Source: Siphonodentalium dalli
Taxonomy: Eukaryota > Mollusca > Scaphopoda > Gadilida > Siphonodentaliidae
NCBI GenBank assembly: GCA_032622095.1
Contig: CP136069.1
Span: 153,003,043 to 153,067,042 of the forward strand
Direction: 5' to 3'
DNA length: 64,000 nucleotides
Below the pieces are notes generated by a model. It was not told the origin of the DNA, ran no database searches, and was given only the letters and a program-made list of their open reading frames with translations. How positions within the stretch are numbered: position 1 is the first letter of the stretch; the number at the start of each line of letters is the position of its first letter. Shown one piece after another: positions 50,689 through 62,740 of this stretch. The position numbers and the translations under genes are program-made.

Positions 50689-51165
50689 TATAATTAATAT
50701 GATTGAAGCAAATTGGGATAGAATTGGGATATTTTTTTTTTTATAATATCTGATTTCAAGTCTACAATAGCTTTTTGTGAATAAAATACAGATAAATCTG
50801 AAAATTGTGTAAATTATGTGTATATAAAGGTGATATTTCATGTATGTATTGACCTATCTTAGCCCTCCTTCCAAATTGACAGACGTAATTTGGAGGTTCA
50901 AATGAGCCATATATATTTAATATCTTTAAATGTGTTATCCACTTTAGTTGTTGTTTTATTGTGGCTTTTTATATTTTCTCACTGTTTATGGGAAATTTAT
51001 GTTTGCTTGTTCTCAAAGGCTCCAATGTTCAAACTTTTTCCAATTTAAATGGTTTATTGATTTACAATGTAATTTGGAACCCATAACCTAAAAATGGCCC
51101 AAATTGGATAATCTAAGTTTATATGGCTTAGTATGATCACATTATTAACGAATGCTATTGTTTTT
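50689..51165. other. Intron sequence, nothing recognised
   Basis: AT-rich, no exon or repeat recognised. Confidence 0.35.
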
Positions 51166-52560
51166 AGCTCAATTTTACAATGTAAAGTTTGAAATATTGC
51201 CATGGGTTGGCATCCGTCATGCTTGCACCAACAATTTCCTTTGACACACCCTACACGCCACATCCCTCATCCGATCTTCACCAAATTTCATATGGATCTT
51301 CGGGGTGACCTCCAGATGGGAGCCTCCTATTTTGACCGACATTATTTGAAAAACATGGCTGCCAGTGGCCATCTTGGATTTTACTCTTTGCATGACTAAA
51401 TCCTTTGGCATCCGTCATATGATCATCACCAAACTTCATATGGATCTTCGGGGTGACCTCTAAATGGGAGCCTCCTATTTTGACCGAATTTTTTTGAAAA
51501 ACATGGCTGCCAGTGGCCATCTTGGAATTTACTTTATGTAAGACTAAATCCTTTGGCACACCCTACAGGCCACATCTCCCGTCTGATTGTCACCAAACTT
51601 CATATGGATCTTCGGGGTGACCTCTAGATGGGAGCCTCCTATTTTGACAGAAATTTGTTGAAAAACATGGCCACCTGCAGCGATCTTGGATTTCAAATTT
51701 TAATTCATCAGCATACCCCACAGCCCGCATTTAGTGGAGAATTGATTTCCAGGCATGTTTAGAATCACCTCTAGATAGGCGCCATCAAATTTGAACAATT
51801 TTCGATGAAAAACATGGCCGCTGGCTGCCATCGTGGATACTTTGGCACACCCTACAGACCATATCCCTCATCCGATCATGATCAAACTTTATCTGGATTT
51901 TCAGCGTGAATTCTTCTTTATCATTCTTTTCATTGCTCAGCAAAAAAATTAACTCCTCCCCAAGTTGAGCTAATGTGTCATTGACACTTTCATTTATTGA
52001 TATGCTCCTTGAAATTGGCTGGTATTTGTTTGCCCTACTCTTTATACGTAATCTGTCTCTGCGTCTATATGGTTTTGACAATTTTGATGAAATATTTTTG
52101 TTGACACTTTTTGATTTTTATTTATTACAATTTTTAGCTCAAATTTTCTTTGTAAAGTTTGAGCTATTACCATGGGTTGGTGTCCGTTGTCCGTCCATCC
52201 ATGCATTTGTCAACAATTTCCGTTAGTACACCCTACAGGTCACATCTCTCATCTGACCTTCATCAAACTTCCTGTGGATCTTTGGGTTGACCTCTAGTTG
52301 GGAGCCATCAACTGTTTCTGAATTTCGTTGAAAAACTAGCTAGCGGTCATCTTGGATTTTACTGTTTGCATGACTAAATCCTTTGGCACACCCTTACCTA
52401 CTGACCACATCACTTATCTGATGGTCACCAAACTTCATAAGGATCTTCGTGGTGACCTCTAGAAAAAACATGGCCACCAGCATACATCTTGGATTTCAAA
52501 TTCCCCTATCCATGTTGAGCTACATTGTCATTGACACTTTCATCTTAAAACTATTATTAT
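51166..52560 (+). repeat. Interspersed repeat array with 'ACATGGCTGCCAGTGGCCAT' units
   Basis: Two blocks begin TTTAGCTCAATTTTACAATG (about 51165) and TTTTAGCTCAAATTTTCTTT (about 52133), pass GGGTTGGCATCCGT or GGGTTGGTGTCCGT, and contain diverged units of about 150-165 bp (CACCAAACTTCATATGGATC, GGGTGACCTCTAAATGGGAG, AAAAACATGGCTGCCAGTGG, CCATCTTGGATTTTACT). They end near CATTGACACTTTCAT. Short frames here are repeat-derived. Confidence 0.65.
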
Positions 52561-52965
52561 TTTGCATTTTAACCCTGTACACAAACCTGATTTCTGCAGT
52601 GTCTTACTTTCCATTTGTTGAGGTGAACTTACCAGCTCTAAATTTTATTCCCTATTTTGCTCTTTTACTTTCTATATATTACCTATATTATAAATAAACA
52701 TATCATATTGGAAGTAAACTTATCTGACTTCTGCAATATTTTTTTCAGATTATATGTCGTAACCTATTCCATTATTGATGTATTCTTGAAAAATCATAGA
52801 GTTTGCGTGTCATTTTGCATCAATGTAATAGCATAAATTGTTAATCTACTTTGATAAACAATACCTGGTCTCAGTTATTTTATGTGGTTGTTAATGCTTG
52901 GTATTGCACAGCAAAAATATTCCCATTTTCTTTCAGACAAATATGGATCAGGCATTAATGTATTA

Positions 52966-53330
52966 TATAAATGGCTGTTGCTATTTGTCCGGCCGTCTGG
53001 ACGAATAGCCTAGAAACCATTTGTAGCTACATGTATTTGTCCGGCCGGCTGGGCGAATAGCACAGAAACCATTTGTATGTACATGTATTTGTCCGGCCGG
53101 CTGGATGAATAGCCTAGAAACCATTTGTAGCTATTTGTCCGGTTGGCCATATGAATAGCCTGAGATATTTGTCTGGCTGGCTGGATGATTAGCCCAGAAG
53201 CTATTTGTCTGGCTGGCCAGGTGACTAGCCCAGGGGTCACTTGTTGCTATTTGTCCGGCCGGCCAGATGAATAGCCCAATATCCAATTGTTGCTAATTGA
53301 AAACTACAGTAGCTATTTGTCGGGTAAGCC
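52966..53330. repeat. Tandem repeat of about 52-54 bp, seven diverged copies
   Basis: Units share ATTTGTCCGGCCGGCTGG, GAATAGCCTAGAAACCATTT and GTAGCTA. They decay toward the right. GGCCGGCC-like words make the block GC-richer than its surroundings. Confidence 0.7.
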
Positions 53331-53636
53331 TAATGAGTGACACAACAGCTATTTATCAGCTAGCTGGATTGATATAGTAATATTAGTACATGTATATGCC
53401 TAAACCTATTTTGCTATTTACTCCACCAGATCGATACATATCATAGAAGTGAGAATATTGTCCGGGTAGCTAGCTTTATCCAAAGACAGTGCATGGTGAC
53501 TAATGTGCTATTCTTTCTCAGTATACTCCATACCTAATGAAGTTGACCTTTATTTGCATACGCCCAATCTACCACTCAGGGTGTGGTTACATTGTGATTC
53601 TAATGATCTAACAAAGTCACTCATTTGTAAAATGTA

Positions 53637-53845
53637 GGCATGAAGAATAGCCGGACAAATGGTTTCTGGGCTTATATAAATATTGCATGGCTTGGAGTTG
53701 ACTATGCCAACATGTGGTCTGAGGGGATGAGTCCCGGAGGTGAGGGGATTATTCCTCCACCGAGGACCACTATTTTACCACTATTCAATGACAAGCCGTG
53801 CAATATTTATTATATGTTATCGAACGTTCTTCATGCTATCCCATA
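53637..53845. mobile_element. Fold-back element sharing a motif with the adjacent tandem repeat
   Basis: GGCATGAAGAA at the left and TTCTTCATGCT at the right. Further in, TATAAATATTGCATGGCTT and AAGCCGTGCAATATTTATTA. The left arm additionally contains GCCGGACAAATGGTTTCTGG, the complement of the 52966-53330 unit. Confidence 0.55.
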
Positions 53846-54559
53846 ATGTTAAACAATTCAGATTTCTGGATTTCCCAAGGGACAGTGGGTATGCTAAAAT
53901 TAGAAAGCAGACTATTGTGTTGGGGACAGAAATAGTGAATGTCAAGCAACCAATCACAAGCATGAATTAGGCTTAGATAAAATACTATAGGACACCAACT
54001 CTTTCTATATCTTCTTCATTATTTCAGAATAAATCTCTTAAAGTTCTGAGTGGACGTCTTTTGGCCAAAAATCTATTGTCGATAAATAGAAATGTTTTCA
54101 CTTCATATTATTTATTGTTATTATATTGGCAGATCTAGAGAGACATTTGGTCAAATAAACAAATTATTATTTGAGTATCAGACACTGCAGCATTGAAATA
54201 AGTGCCCTGCATTGGATGTTTTATTGAAATTTTAGATATTATGACGAAAATAGTTGAAAAGTAAAAAAAAATAAAATAATTTGTTTGGTATGTTTTTACC
54301 AACATGTCCATATGTATTCAGCATTAATTGCAATATGCATGAACTCTTATCATATATCTGTGATTGATAGATTGACTATCATGTATACACATAGTGACAT
54401 AGAACATTAAGTAGATGACTACATTGATAAAAATGATCAGTCTGGTTTACTAATTGTAACTCCAGAACAATTGAAAGGCACTGGAAGAAATTTAGGATAA
54501 CTTATTATAATGGAGAGGTGTCAAAATATAGACAACAATAACAATTGTGAATAGTCAGG
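53846..54559. other. Intron sequence, nothing recognised
   Basis: No exon, RNA gene or repeat family recognised. Confidence 0.35.
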
Positions 54560-54785
54560 GGCATTGGATCATTATGGTAATGTTGGTGATGTTCACCCAT
54601 TAGTCACCTCAATTATGCATTTTATCTTCTGCAAATTAGGAGATATAGAAATTTCCTAGAAGGGAAAAAGTTAATTTGCAGAGGCTGAATTTAGTTATGC
54701 TAACCAGTTGTGCGGGGTAGCATTACTAAATTCACCCTCTGGGGACCTCATTCTGCAAATGACAGACACACTATTTGTAGACTTG
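54560..54785 (+). mobile_element. Right part of a hAT-like MITE
   Basis: Middle segment ATGCATTTTATCTTCTGCAA then a single cassette and GACAGACACACTATTTGTAG, ACTTG. The left end is absent. Confidence 0.5.
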
Positions 54786-54834
54786 ATTGTAGGGACAAAA
54801 ACTCTAGCAACATTCGATACCTGGATTTCTCTTT

Positions 54835-56380
54835 TTGTCCCCTGAAATGTATTTTTTTATGGGCCTATGAAATATCCGGACAGTATCTGTCCATCCGTCT
54901 CAGATGGATTTAGGATGATAATTTTAGTTTAAGTTATCTGATTGTTTTAAAAATTTGTATGTGATTTACTCACATGAAAATACAGATCAAATTTGAATTT
55001 GGATTCGGGTCAACCCATTTTTAGCTCAACTTTACTTTGTAAAGTTTGGGCTATTGCCATGGCTTTGTCGTCCGTCGTCCGTGTGTGCGTAAGGCGTCAA
55101 CAATGCAGTCTACAGGTCGTACCTTTGATCGGATCATTATGAAATTTGTCATGGCTGTTGACATCAACATTTAGACTAGAACGATTCATTTTGGGGTCAT
55201 TCGGTAAAAAAACATGGCCGCCAGTGGCCATCTTGCATTTCAAAATTCAATCCATTAGCACAGGCTACAGGGCGTACTGTTTGTCTGATCGTCATGAAAT
55301 TTGTCATGGATGTTAATATTGACATGTAGATGGGAACGAGTAATTTTGGGGTCATTTGGCCCAAAAACATGGCCGCCATCTTGGATTTTACTCTTTGTAT
55401 GACTAAATTCTTTAGCACGGGCTACAGGTCGTACTTTTAGTCTGATCATCTTAAAATTTGTCAAGAATGTTAATAATGACATGTAGATGGGAACGAGTCA
55501 TTTTGGGGTCATTCGGTCAAAAAACATGGCCGCCAGCAGGCATCTTTGATTTTACTCTTTGTATGACTAAATCCTTTAGCACGGGCTACAGGTCGTACCT
55601 TTAGTCTGATCATCATAAAATTTGTCATGGCTGTTGAAATTGGAATGTAGATGGGAACGAGTCATTTTGGGGTCATTCGGACAAAAAACATGGCCGCCAG
55701 CAGCCATCTTGCATTTTACTCTTTGTATGACTAAATTCTTCAGCACGGGCTGCAGGTCATACCTTTAGTCTGATCATCATAAAATTTGTCATGGATATTA
55801 ACAATGTCATGTAGGTGGGAACGAGTCATAAAATTTGTCATGGCCGTTGAAATTGGAATGTAGATGGGAACGAGTTTTTTTGGGGTCATTTGGACAAAAA
55901 ACATGGCCGTCAGCGGCCATCTTGGATTTCAAAATTTAATCCATTAGCACGGGCCACAGGTCGTACTGTTCGTCTGATCATCATGAAATTTGTCATGGAT
56001 GATAATATTGACATGTAGATGGGAACGAGTAATTTTGGGGTCATTCGGCCAAAAAACATGGCTGCCAGCAGCCATCTTGCATTTTACTCTTTGTATGACT
56101 AAATTCTTCAGCATGGGCTACAGGTCGTACCTTTAGTCTGATCGTCATAAAATTTGTCATGGATGTTAACGATGACATGTAGATGGGAACGACTCATTTT
56201 GGGGTCATTCGTCCGAAAACATGGCCGCCAGCAGCCATCTTGGATTTTACTTTTCTCTTCATGTCTTTTAACTAGTATTAGACATTCAACTTTCCACATT
56301 CCTAATCGCTCCATTGACTGTAATACATTAAATTATTCCCTTTCCAAGTTGAGCTACAGTGTCATTGACACTTTCATTTA
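54835..56380 (+). repeat. Interspersed repeat array with 'AACATGGCCGCCAGCAGCCA' units
   Basis: After TTTTTATGGGCCTATGAAAT and TTTTAGCTCAACTTTACTTT comes GTCCGTCGTCCGTG, then about eight units of about 155-165 bp (TCATGAAATTTGTCATGG, ATGTAGATGGGAACGAGT, TTTTGGGGTCATTCGG, CATGGCCGCCAGCAGCCATC, GGGCTACAGGTCGTACC). It ends at CAGTGTCATTGACACTTTCA, about 40 bp before the PH-domain exon. Confidence 0.7.
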
Positions 56381-56419
56381 GCCTAGCGGCAAACTAAGTC
56401 CTTCCTTGTTTTTTTTTAG

Positions 56420-56599
56420 ACAACACAGACCAATTCTCAGCAGGGTGGATACTCGCTGCACCAGCTCCAAGGTAATAAGATTCATGGCTATGAAAAAAAA
56501 GGCTACTTGCTCAAAAAAAGCGAAAGCAAGCTCAAGAAGAACTGGCTCAAACGAAAAGCAGAAATCCTTGACGGAACTCTGATCATCAGTCATAATGAT
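56420..56599 (+). CDS. ASAP-like exon 9: linker and start of PH domain
   Basis: Acceptor TTTTTTTTAG and donor GTAAGT. Reads TTQTNSQQGGYSLHQLQGNK, then IHGYEKKGYLLKKSESKLKK and NWLKRKAEILDGTLIISHND. Q-G-G-Y-S-x-H-Q-L-Q-G-N-K and E-K-K-G-Y-L-L-K-K-S are ASAP signatures; the latter is beta-strand 1 of the PH domain, with basic residues likely to contact phosphoinositides. Phase 0 at both ends. Confidence 0.93.
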
Positions 56600-57240
56600 G
56601 TAAGTTAACACTTCAATTACTAACTTACTCATATTTAAATTTGTGCAGTACTATTAATCGCTCACCCATCGGTGTGCGAATTTAACTCGAAATATAGTAC
56701 GACTCCCAAGTTTAATCTAAACCACAGTCCATAGTAATACAAGAGGGCTATGTTGCTGAGTTTAGATATATTATGAACGGTTGAATAGACAATTACGCCT
56801 ATACATGTATGCATATATTTACATTCGGCCAACTGCTATCAAGACCATTGCTCAAAATGCTAAATGACAAATCATGGTAACATAGACATTGTTGAACTTG
56901 TATACCCGGTATAAGAAATACTAATAATCCAGGTCGCCACAAAATGATGGATGATGTATGTAGTTACCAGTTTATTGTCTACACGATGTAAATTCGCCGC
57001 AATGGTGTTTATTATACACATGTATTTTCTCCTGCAATGACTAAGAACAGAAACTGTCATTAAATGTAGCTCCAAGATATACGAAAATATTTTTGTCAGT
57101 TTTGAATTCGCGCAGCTTGGTGAGCGAATTTAAAGTTCGCGAATTCAAAACTGAGCGAAAAATAGTACTGCGCGAATTTAAATACGAGTAAGGTAATCAA
57201 CTTTCAGGATTCAATCTGCCGCCGGCTAAAAGTATTAAAC
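56600..57240. other. Intron sequence with a short inverted repeat
   Basis: GTTTTGAATTCGCGCAG and GCGAATTCAAAACTGAGCG face each other near 57099-57155, a weak hairpin. CTCACCCATCGGTGTGCGAATTTAA-type sequence near 56661 is similar. Nothing else recognised. Confidence 0.4.
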
Positions 57241-57640
57241 AGGCCAGAATGAGGTCCCCAGAGGGTGAATTTAGTGACCCCTACCTCGCACATGGTGCTA
57301 GCATCACTAAATTCACCCACTGGGGACCTCATTCTGCATCGCCTCATCTCAGATTTAAGTTCCCAGATGGCAATGATGGTGATCTGCTCACATTGGGCAC
57401 CTCGATTATGAATTATGTTGTCTTCCAAGTTGGGGATACAGAGAAACTAAACTGAAAAAGAACTGGCCTTGGACTTTAGAATTGAGAACAAACATAGAAA
57501 ATCTAATCACGACGAAATCAGGAAAAAAAAATATGCATATCTCTTTCATGACGGGAGCTTCCTGAATTTTTGCGAATACCCTGGGCCAATGCAGTCAACC
57601 ATATATCGCCTCACATATATAAGAGAATGCATTGAAAAGG
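57241..57640 (+). mobile_element. hAT-like fragment followed by a family-B/A remnant
   Basis: GAATGAGGTCCCCAGAGGGT to GGGGACCTCATTCTGCATCG is one cassette, followed by the CTCGATTATGAATTATGTTG middle. From about 57540, CTCTTTCATGACGGGAGCTT and ATATATAAGAGAATGCATTG are remnants of the TTAA families. Confidence 0.5.
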
Positions 57641-58084
57641 AAAAAAAGATAAAAAGAATGTAAGAAATAATGATAAAAAATGATAAAATTATTGAATGAA
57701 ATAAAAAATTATAAATAGATGATAAAAATTGAAAGAATATAAGAAACAATTATAAAAATTGTTGCGCGTCTCATCCAATATGACTTTTAACCACAACCTG
57801 GACTCGTACAAGAACAACATACTGTGCACAACATTGTATAATAACTCTATAGCAATAATTAGTTCCAGTTTAACAGACGAGTCTCTCAGCCAACAAATTT
57901 TCTGGAAGTATGCACATGGTCAATCACATGATTGAAATAGACCAGCAGATTGGTTTCTATTTATGGAAGAGGTTATTTCCTCAGTGAAGTGGAAATGGCC
58001 GAGTCGTTGAGAATGCATCATTGAACTGATAGTACTGAATGTCCTATTCTATCCTTATTGCTCTCTTTTCAACTCACATTTCAG
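57641..58084. other. Intron sequence, nothing recognised
   Basis: A/T-rich simple sequence near 57640-57760, then ordinary intron ending in CATTTCAG. Confidence 0.4.
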
Positions 58085-58132
58085 GAGAGTAAGGAGCCTG
58101 TTAAATTGAATCTTCTGACATGCCAAGTGAAG
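58085..58132 (+). CDS. ASAP-like exon 10: PH domain
   Basis: Acceptor CATTTCAG and donor GTAAGT. Reads ESKEPVKLNLLTCQVK. P-x-K-L-N-L-L-T-C-Q-V-K is a strongly conserved stretch of the ASAP PH domain. The following exon is not found before 64000. Confidence 0.9.
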
Positions 58133-58431
58133 GTAAGTCTTCGGGAGGAAAGTAGAAGATGAATCACATTTTTTGTTGAGATCTCTGGCTTATATAAAAA
58201 GCCAAGCAGCAATTTTTACGAGGATCAAAATAATTTACTGCCTGTCAAAATGACAGGCACCAAATTTATGGTGCTGGTCATTTCAGAATGGTGCCTGTCA
58301 AATTTTCAGCATGATAGGACATATGGCTTTCTGTCTCTGAATTCTTTACAAGTAACCAACAAGTCGATGGTCCTGTATTATTTATGTAATCACAGGACAA
58401 TTCAAGGTCAAATATCATACCTCTATGCTTT

Positions 58432-59300
58432 TATTAGCTCACCTGAGACGAAGTCTCCGGTGGAGCTATAGTCATCACTCCTCGTCCGTCGTCCGTCCGT
58501 CCGTCCGTCTGTCCGTCTGTCCGTCTGTCCGTCTGTCCGTCTGTCCGTCAACTTTTTTTAAAAACATCTTCTCCTCTGAAACCATCATACCGAATTGGTT
58601 CATATTTGGTGTGGATGTTCCCTAGGTGACTCTCATTCAGATTTGTTCAAATGACGTCACTGGGTCAAATAGTTGTGAAACCAGGGCCATAACTCTATTC
58701 CTCCATAGTAATTCTTACAACAACTTCTTGTTCATAACCATTGTGCCGATTTAGCTAATATTTGGTATGGAGGGTCCTTGGGTGACTGGTGTTCAGATTT
58801 GTTCAAATGAGGTCACCCGGTCAATTAGTTGAGAAACCAGGGCCATAACTCATAGTAATTCTTACAATGACTTCTTCTAAAAAAATATTTGGCCTATTCA
58901 GCTTATATTTGGTACTGAGGGACCTTGGGTGACTGGGAATCAGATTTGTTCAAATTGGGTCACTGGGTCAAATAGGGGCAGAGCCAGGGACATTTCTAAA
59001 AACAAAAAATTAAATTCTTGCATTTTGACCTTTAATTTTTGTTTAGGACCCATCACAGTCTCATATTTCTTACCTACATTTTTCTTAGCATGTTCTTCAT
59101 CTGTATGGATTTTGGTATTGTTTATTTAACCCCTTCCACTCTTGTTTTGATATAGAATTCATCCAAGACAGGATTACTCAAACATTTTTCATCTGATCAA
59201 CACCAAATTTGGTATTTGGTTTTTGACACTTATATACAGATCAAGTTAAAATATGGGTTTGATCCGATATATTTTAACAGAGTTATGGCCCTTTATAATT
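58432..59300 (+). repeat. AGCTCACCTGAG-type interspersed repeat with a GTCC/GTCT microsatellite
   Basis: TTAGCTCACCTGAGACGAAG, GTGGAGCTATAGTCATC, then GTCCGTCCGTCCGTC and GTCTGTCC repeats (about 58484-58547). After that come three diverged units of about 140-160 bp with GATTTGTTCAAATGACGTCA, CACTGGGTCAAATAG and CCAGGGCCATAACTC. Reading frames there are repeat-derived. Confidence 0.65.
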
Positions 59301-59672
59301 CACACCCCTTTGCTATGCACTATTAATTTTTAAGAGGACACTCTAGCCTGTATTATTGAAAAAGCCAATTTATCATAGTGTGGTCACCCGATCCTCTTGC
59401 TGAATACTGCTTGCTTCAGACCAGTTTATCATCTGTCATTACAAGACATGACATTAGCTAAACAACTACCAGAGTCTACAAGGAATAGTCCATTGTTCAT
59501 TTCTCCAAGCCTGGACATAGTGTGTCTGACATTTGCAGAATGAAGTCCCCAGATGGTGAATTTAGTGTTGCTACCCCATACAATTTCAAATTTGGTATAT
59601 GAATTTTTGACACTTATATACAGATCAAGTTAAAATATGGGTTTGATCCGATATATTTTAACAGAGTTATGG
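59205..59672 (+). repeat. Direct duplication of about 85 bp
   Basis: TTTTTGACACTTATATACAG ... ATATATTTTAACAGAGTTAT occurs at about 59219-59290 and 59604-59672 with few differences. A hAT-like cassette start (GAATGAAGTCCCCAGATGGT) lies between. Confidence 0.6.
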
Positions 59673-61060
59673 CCATAATTCCCCAAAAAATAATAAAATA
59701 TTCAGGAACTCCTTGATCAATTTATGTAGGCAGAGTCCCCAGGGAGTGTATTCATGTCATTCATAATTTAAATGAGATTAATGGTGTTATCAATGAAGCA
59801 CCCTTGTTGTTTACATTATCACTCAGTGGTCATTAAAATCAGATTAATTTCATTTTCTCCAAGTGTCTGGCATTGGAGGTATGAGGTTCCCAGAGGGTGA
59901 ATTCATGTTGTTCCACACAGCAGGCTAGCATAACCCAATACACCCTCTGAGAACATTATTCTGCTTAGGCCTCATCTTCTGGGAAGTATCTAGAGTCTCA
60001 AGATCTCATTCTGCTTAGGCCTCATCTTCTGGGAAGTATCTATAGTATCAAATTTACATTGTTGTTAGTTAAATTTCCCTTCTAGGAAGTTTCTGTATCC
60101 CTTAATTTGCAGAAGATAAAATTCATGATTGAGGTGCCCAATGGGTGAACATCACCAATTTCAACTGGGGAACTTCAATCTTATTCTAGGTCTTCCATAG
60201 CAGTTGAGGGCCTTATCAGAATGAAGTCCCCAGAGAGTGAATTTAGTGATACTAGCCCGCTGTGCAGGAAAGCGTCACTAAATTCACCCTCTGGGGACCT
60301 CATTCTGCAAATAACAGACAGACTATCGCAAGGCTTGATTGTATAATACAGTGTGTTGCTTGAGGCCAGACATGCACAATGTAGGAACAGACATGCTTGT
60401 AGTGATGCTATCCCACATAGCGGGCTAGCATCACCAAATTCACCATTTGGAGACCTCATTCTGCTTAGGCCTCATCTTCTGGGAAGTATCTATAGTATCA
60501 AATTTACATTGTTGTTAGTTAAATTTCCCTTCTAGGAAGTTTCTATATCCCCTAATTTGCAGAAGATAAAATTCATAATTGAGGGGCCCAATGGGTGAAC
60601 ATCACCAACTTCAACTGGGGAAATTCAATTTTATTCTAGGTCTTCCATAGCAGTTGAGGGCCTTATCAGAATGAGGTCCCCAGAGGGTGAATTTAGAGTC
60701 ACTAAATTCACCCTCTGGGGACCTCATTCTGCAAATGACAGACACACTATCACACTATTTCAAGGCTTGTTGTATAATACATTGTGTTGCTTGAGGCCAG
60801 GCATGCACAATGTAGGAACAGACACGCTTTTTGTGATGCTATTCCGCACAGCAGGCTAGCATCACCAAATTCACCCTCTGGCGACCTCATTCTGCTTAGG
60901 CCTCATCTTCTGGGAAGTATCTATAGTATCAAAATTTACATTGTTGTTAGTTAAATTTCCCTTCTAGGAAGTTTCTATATCCCCTAATTTGCAGAAGATA
61001 AAATTCATAAATGAGGTGCCCAATGGGTGAATATCACCAACTTCAACTGGGGAACTTAAT
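59511..61060 (+). mobile_element. hAT-like MITE cluster with about 430-bp tandem units
   Basis: After CAAGCCTGGACATAGTGTGT, the block AGGCCTCATCTTCTGGGAAG recurs at about 60019, 60468 and 60898. Each is followed by the same middle and right cassette. GTGTTGCTTGAGGCCAG and ATGCACAATGTAGGAACAGA appear in two units. Unequal exchange between MITE copies could have made this array. It sits within the repeat that resumes at 61066. Confidence 0.65.
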
Positions 61061-61600
61061 TTTTATCCTTATCAGATTTGTGAAAATGGGATCACAAAGT
61101 CAAATAAGGGCAGAGCAAGAGACTTAACTATTTCACTACATAGTAATTCTTAAAATATGTTTGCAAGAACTAGTTGGCTTATATAGAATGGAATGTTCTT
61201 CCTTGACTGCAATTCAGATTTTTTTAATGGGGTCACCTGGTCAAATAGGGGCCAAGCGAAGGACAGTTTCCCTCTTAATATGCTTCCTTCACAAGGACCA
61301 TCAGGTCTATTTGACTGATATTTATGATATGTATGAAGGGTTCTTTGGTGTCTGGGATTCAAATTTATTCAGATGGAGTCACCAGGTTAAATAGGGTGGG
61401 ACCAGGGACATAACTATATGTCTCTATAGTAATTCTTAAAATGTCTTCTCAAGAGAGTTTGGACTATTTAGCTTACATATAGTATGGAGGAATCAATAGG
61501 ATCCTTTAGTGACTGAGATTCAGATTTGTTAAAATGAGGTCAACCTGTCAAGAAATGGCAGGCTATGGGGAGTCTAATAAAATCATCGAAATACCAAATT
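61061..61600 (+). repeat. Continuation of the AGCTCACCTGAG-type repeat
   Basis: ATCAGATTTGTGAAAATGGG, GTCACCTGGTCAAATAGGGG and GGACATAACTATATG match the diverged units of 58600-59000. Confidence 0.5.
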
Positions 61601-61699
61601 CATTAAAACATCTACCTTGGAACCAATTGACTGATTGGTCGGACATACATGTATTGTGTTTTTGGGTCCATGGATAATTGGGCTTCAAACATGTTTAAA

Positions 61700-61920
61700 T
61701 GGTTTTAGAAAAAGGCGCTTGTGAGATTGGAAATTTCCAACAATTGAGAAAGTTTGAGGTGTCGGTTGTGAAATTCCAACCTAAGACTTGGGAGTCTGGA
61801 TCCCGGTCGGGAGGGGACTTGTTGAGCTGGAGGAGGGGGTGATCAGTAGTGTACAGTTGGCAATTTCAAGGTGGATTTTTACCAAGCTACATACTTGAAG
61901 TCTCTCTAGCCACATATCCT
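61700..61920. repeat. Fragment related to the 240-bp repeats of the 13-15.8 kb element
   Basis: GGAAATTTCCAACAATTGAG, GAGGGGACTTGTTGAGCTGG and ACAGTTGGCAATTTCAAGGT resemble GTTTGAAATTTCCAACACTT and neighbours at about 14190 and 14890-15020. Confidence 0.4.
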
Positions 61921-62740
61921 GTATAAATCTACTTCTTTTAAAGTGATTATGAAAAGTGCTGACTGTTTTGGTCTCCAGAGTCCCAGTCTTATCAGTCTTT
62001 GCAGTCTGGTGAGCGACCCCACAGTCATTGACTGTCTTGTTTATTTATTGACTACAATAAAAAAAATAACGTGAATAGTATCTCTAATCAAATGGAAAAA
62101 TGTCAATGTGTGTAACTCACTTGTTACAGTTGAGTTATAGCTCTCTTACAATGATCTGTGATTTGTCAATCACAGACTCGCAGTGGATTTAGGCCCCTGT
62201 GAATATTCTATATTCATTTTGTTATACGATTCGACATCGATATTCGAATTTGACTTTGAAACAACGAATAGTAATTTTGAATATACCAAACCAGTGAACG
62301 CGAACATAATTTATCGGTAATATTTGATCATTCACAACTACTGCGAAGTATAAAAAGTAGACACACTTTCTAAAGTATATACCCTCACAATTTGTTGTTT
62401 CAAGTTAACTTTAACTGTCCTATTCCTCTTGTTCTGCGAATATAACAGTTATTAAGTTATTATTTATTCCATGCACATTCAATTGGAGATCGACAGAAAG
62501 ATACTTCACAATTCTGTTGAATGGTATGTCACATGACTGCGCATACACGCTATTAGATGCATTATCTTTTCATTATTTGATTGTCTATGCGCAGTTTTGA
62601 CTTGCAGTGGCAGTTGTAATGTCATTTGTGAAAGTGCAGGTCAAAGCCCTTAGATCAAATCACCATTTTATAGTTGAAAAAGTCCTGATAGCATAATTCT
62701 GCAATGGTCCATCTCCCATACCACATTTTGAATTGACGTG
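61921..62740. other. No recognised feature
   Basis: No exon completing the PH domain or any repeat family recognised before the satellite. Confidence 0.35.

Larger units (their letters stand above)
28833..58132 (+). other. ASAP1/ASAP2-like ArfGAP gene region, ten exons seen
   Basis: Ten plus-strand exons with GT-AG borders and compatible phases read in order as the BAR domain, linker and start of the PH domain of an ASAP-family protein (ArfGAP with SH3, ankyrin and PH domains). In known members this protein senses curved membrane with BAR, binds phosphoinositides with PH and accelerates GTP hydrolysis by Arf GTPases at focal adhesions and endosomes. About 317 residues are encoded here. The N-terminal exon(s) upstream of the BAR domain and the rest of PH, ArfGAP, ankyrin, proline-rich and SH3 parts were not found. 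Introns range from about 0.7 to 10.8 kb and are dominated by transposon-derived DNA. Confidence 0.9.

Noticed and set aside
61970-62020. Possible next ASAP exon after CTCCAG near 61979
   Set aside because: The translation does not match the expected continuation of the PH domain and no suitable donor follows.
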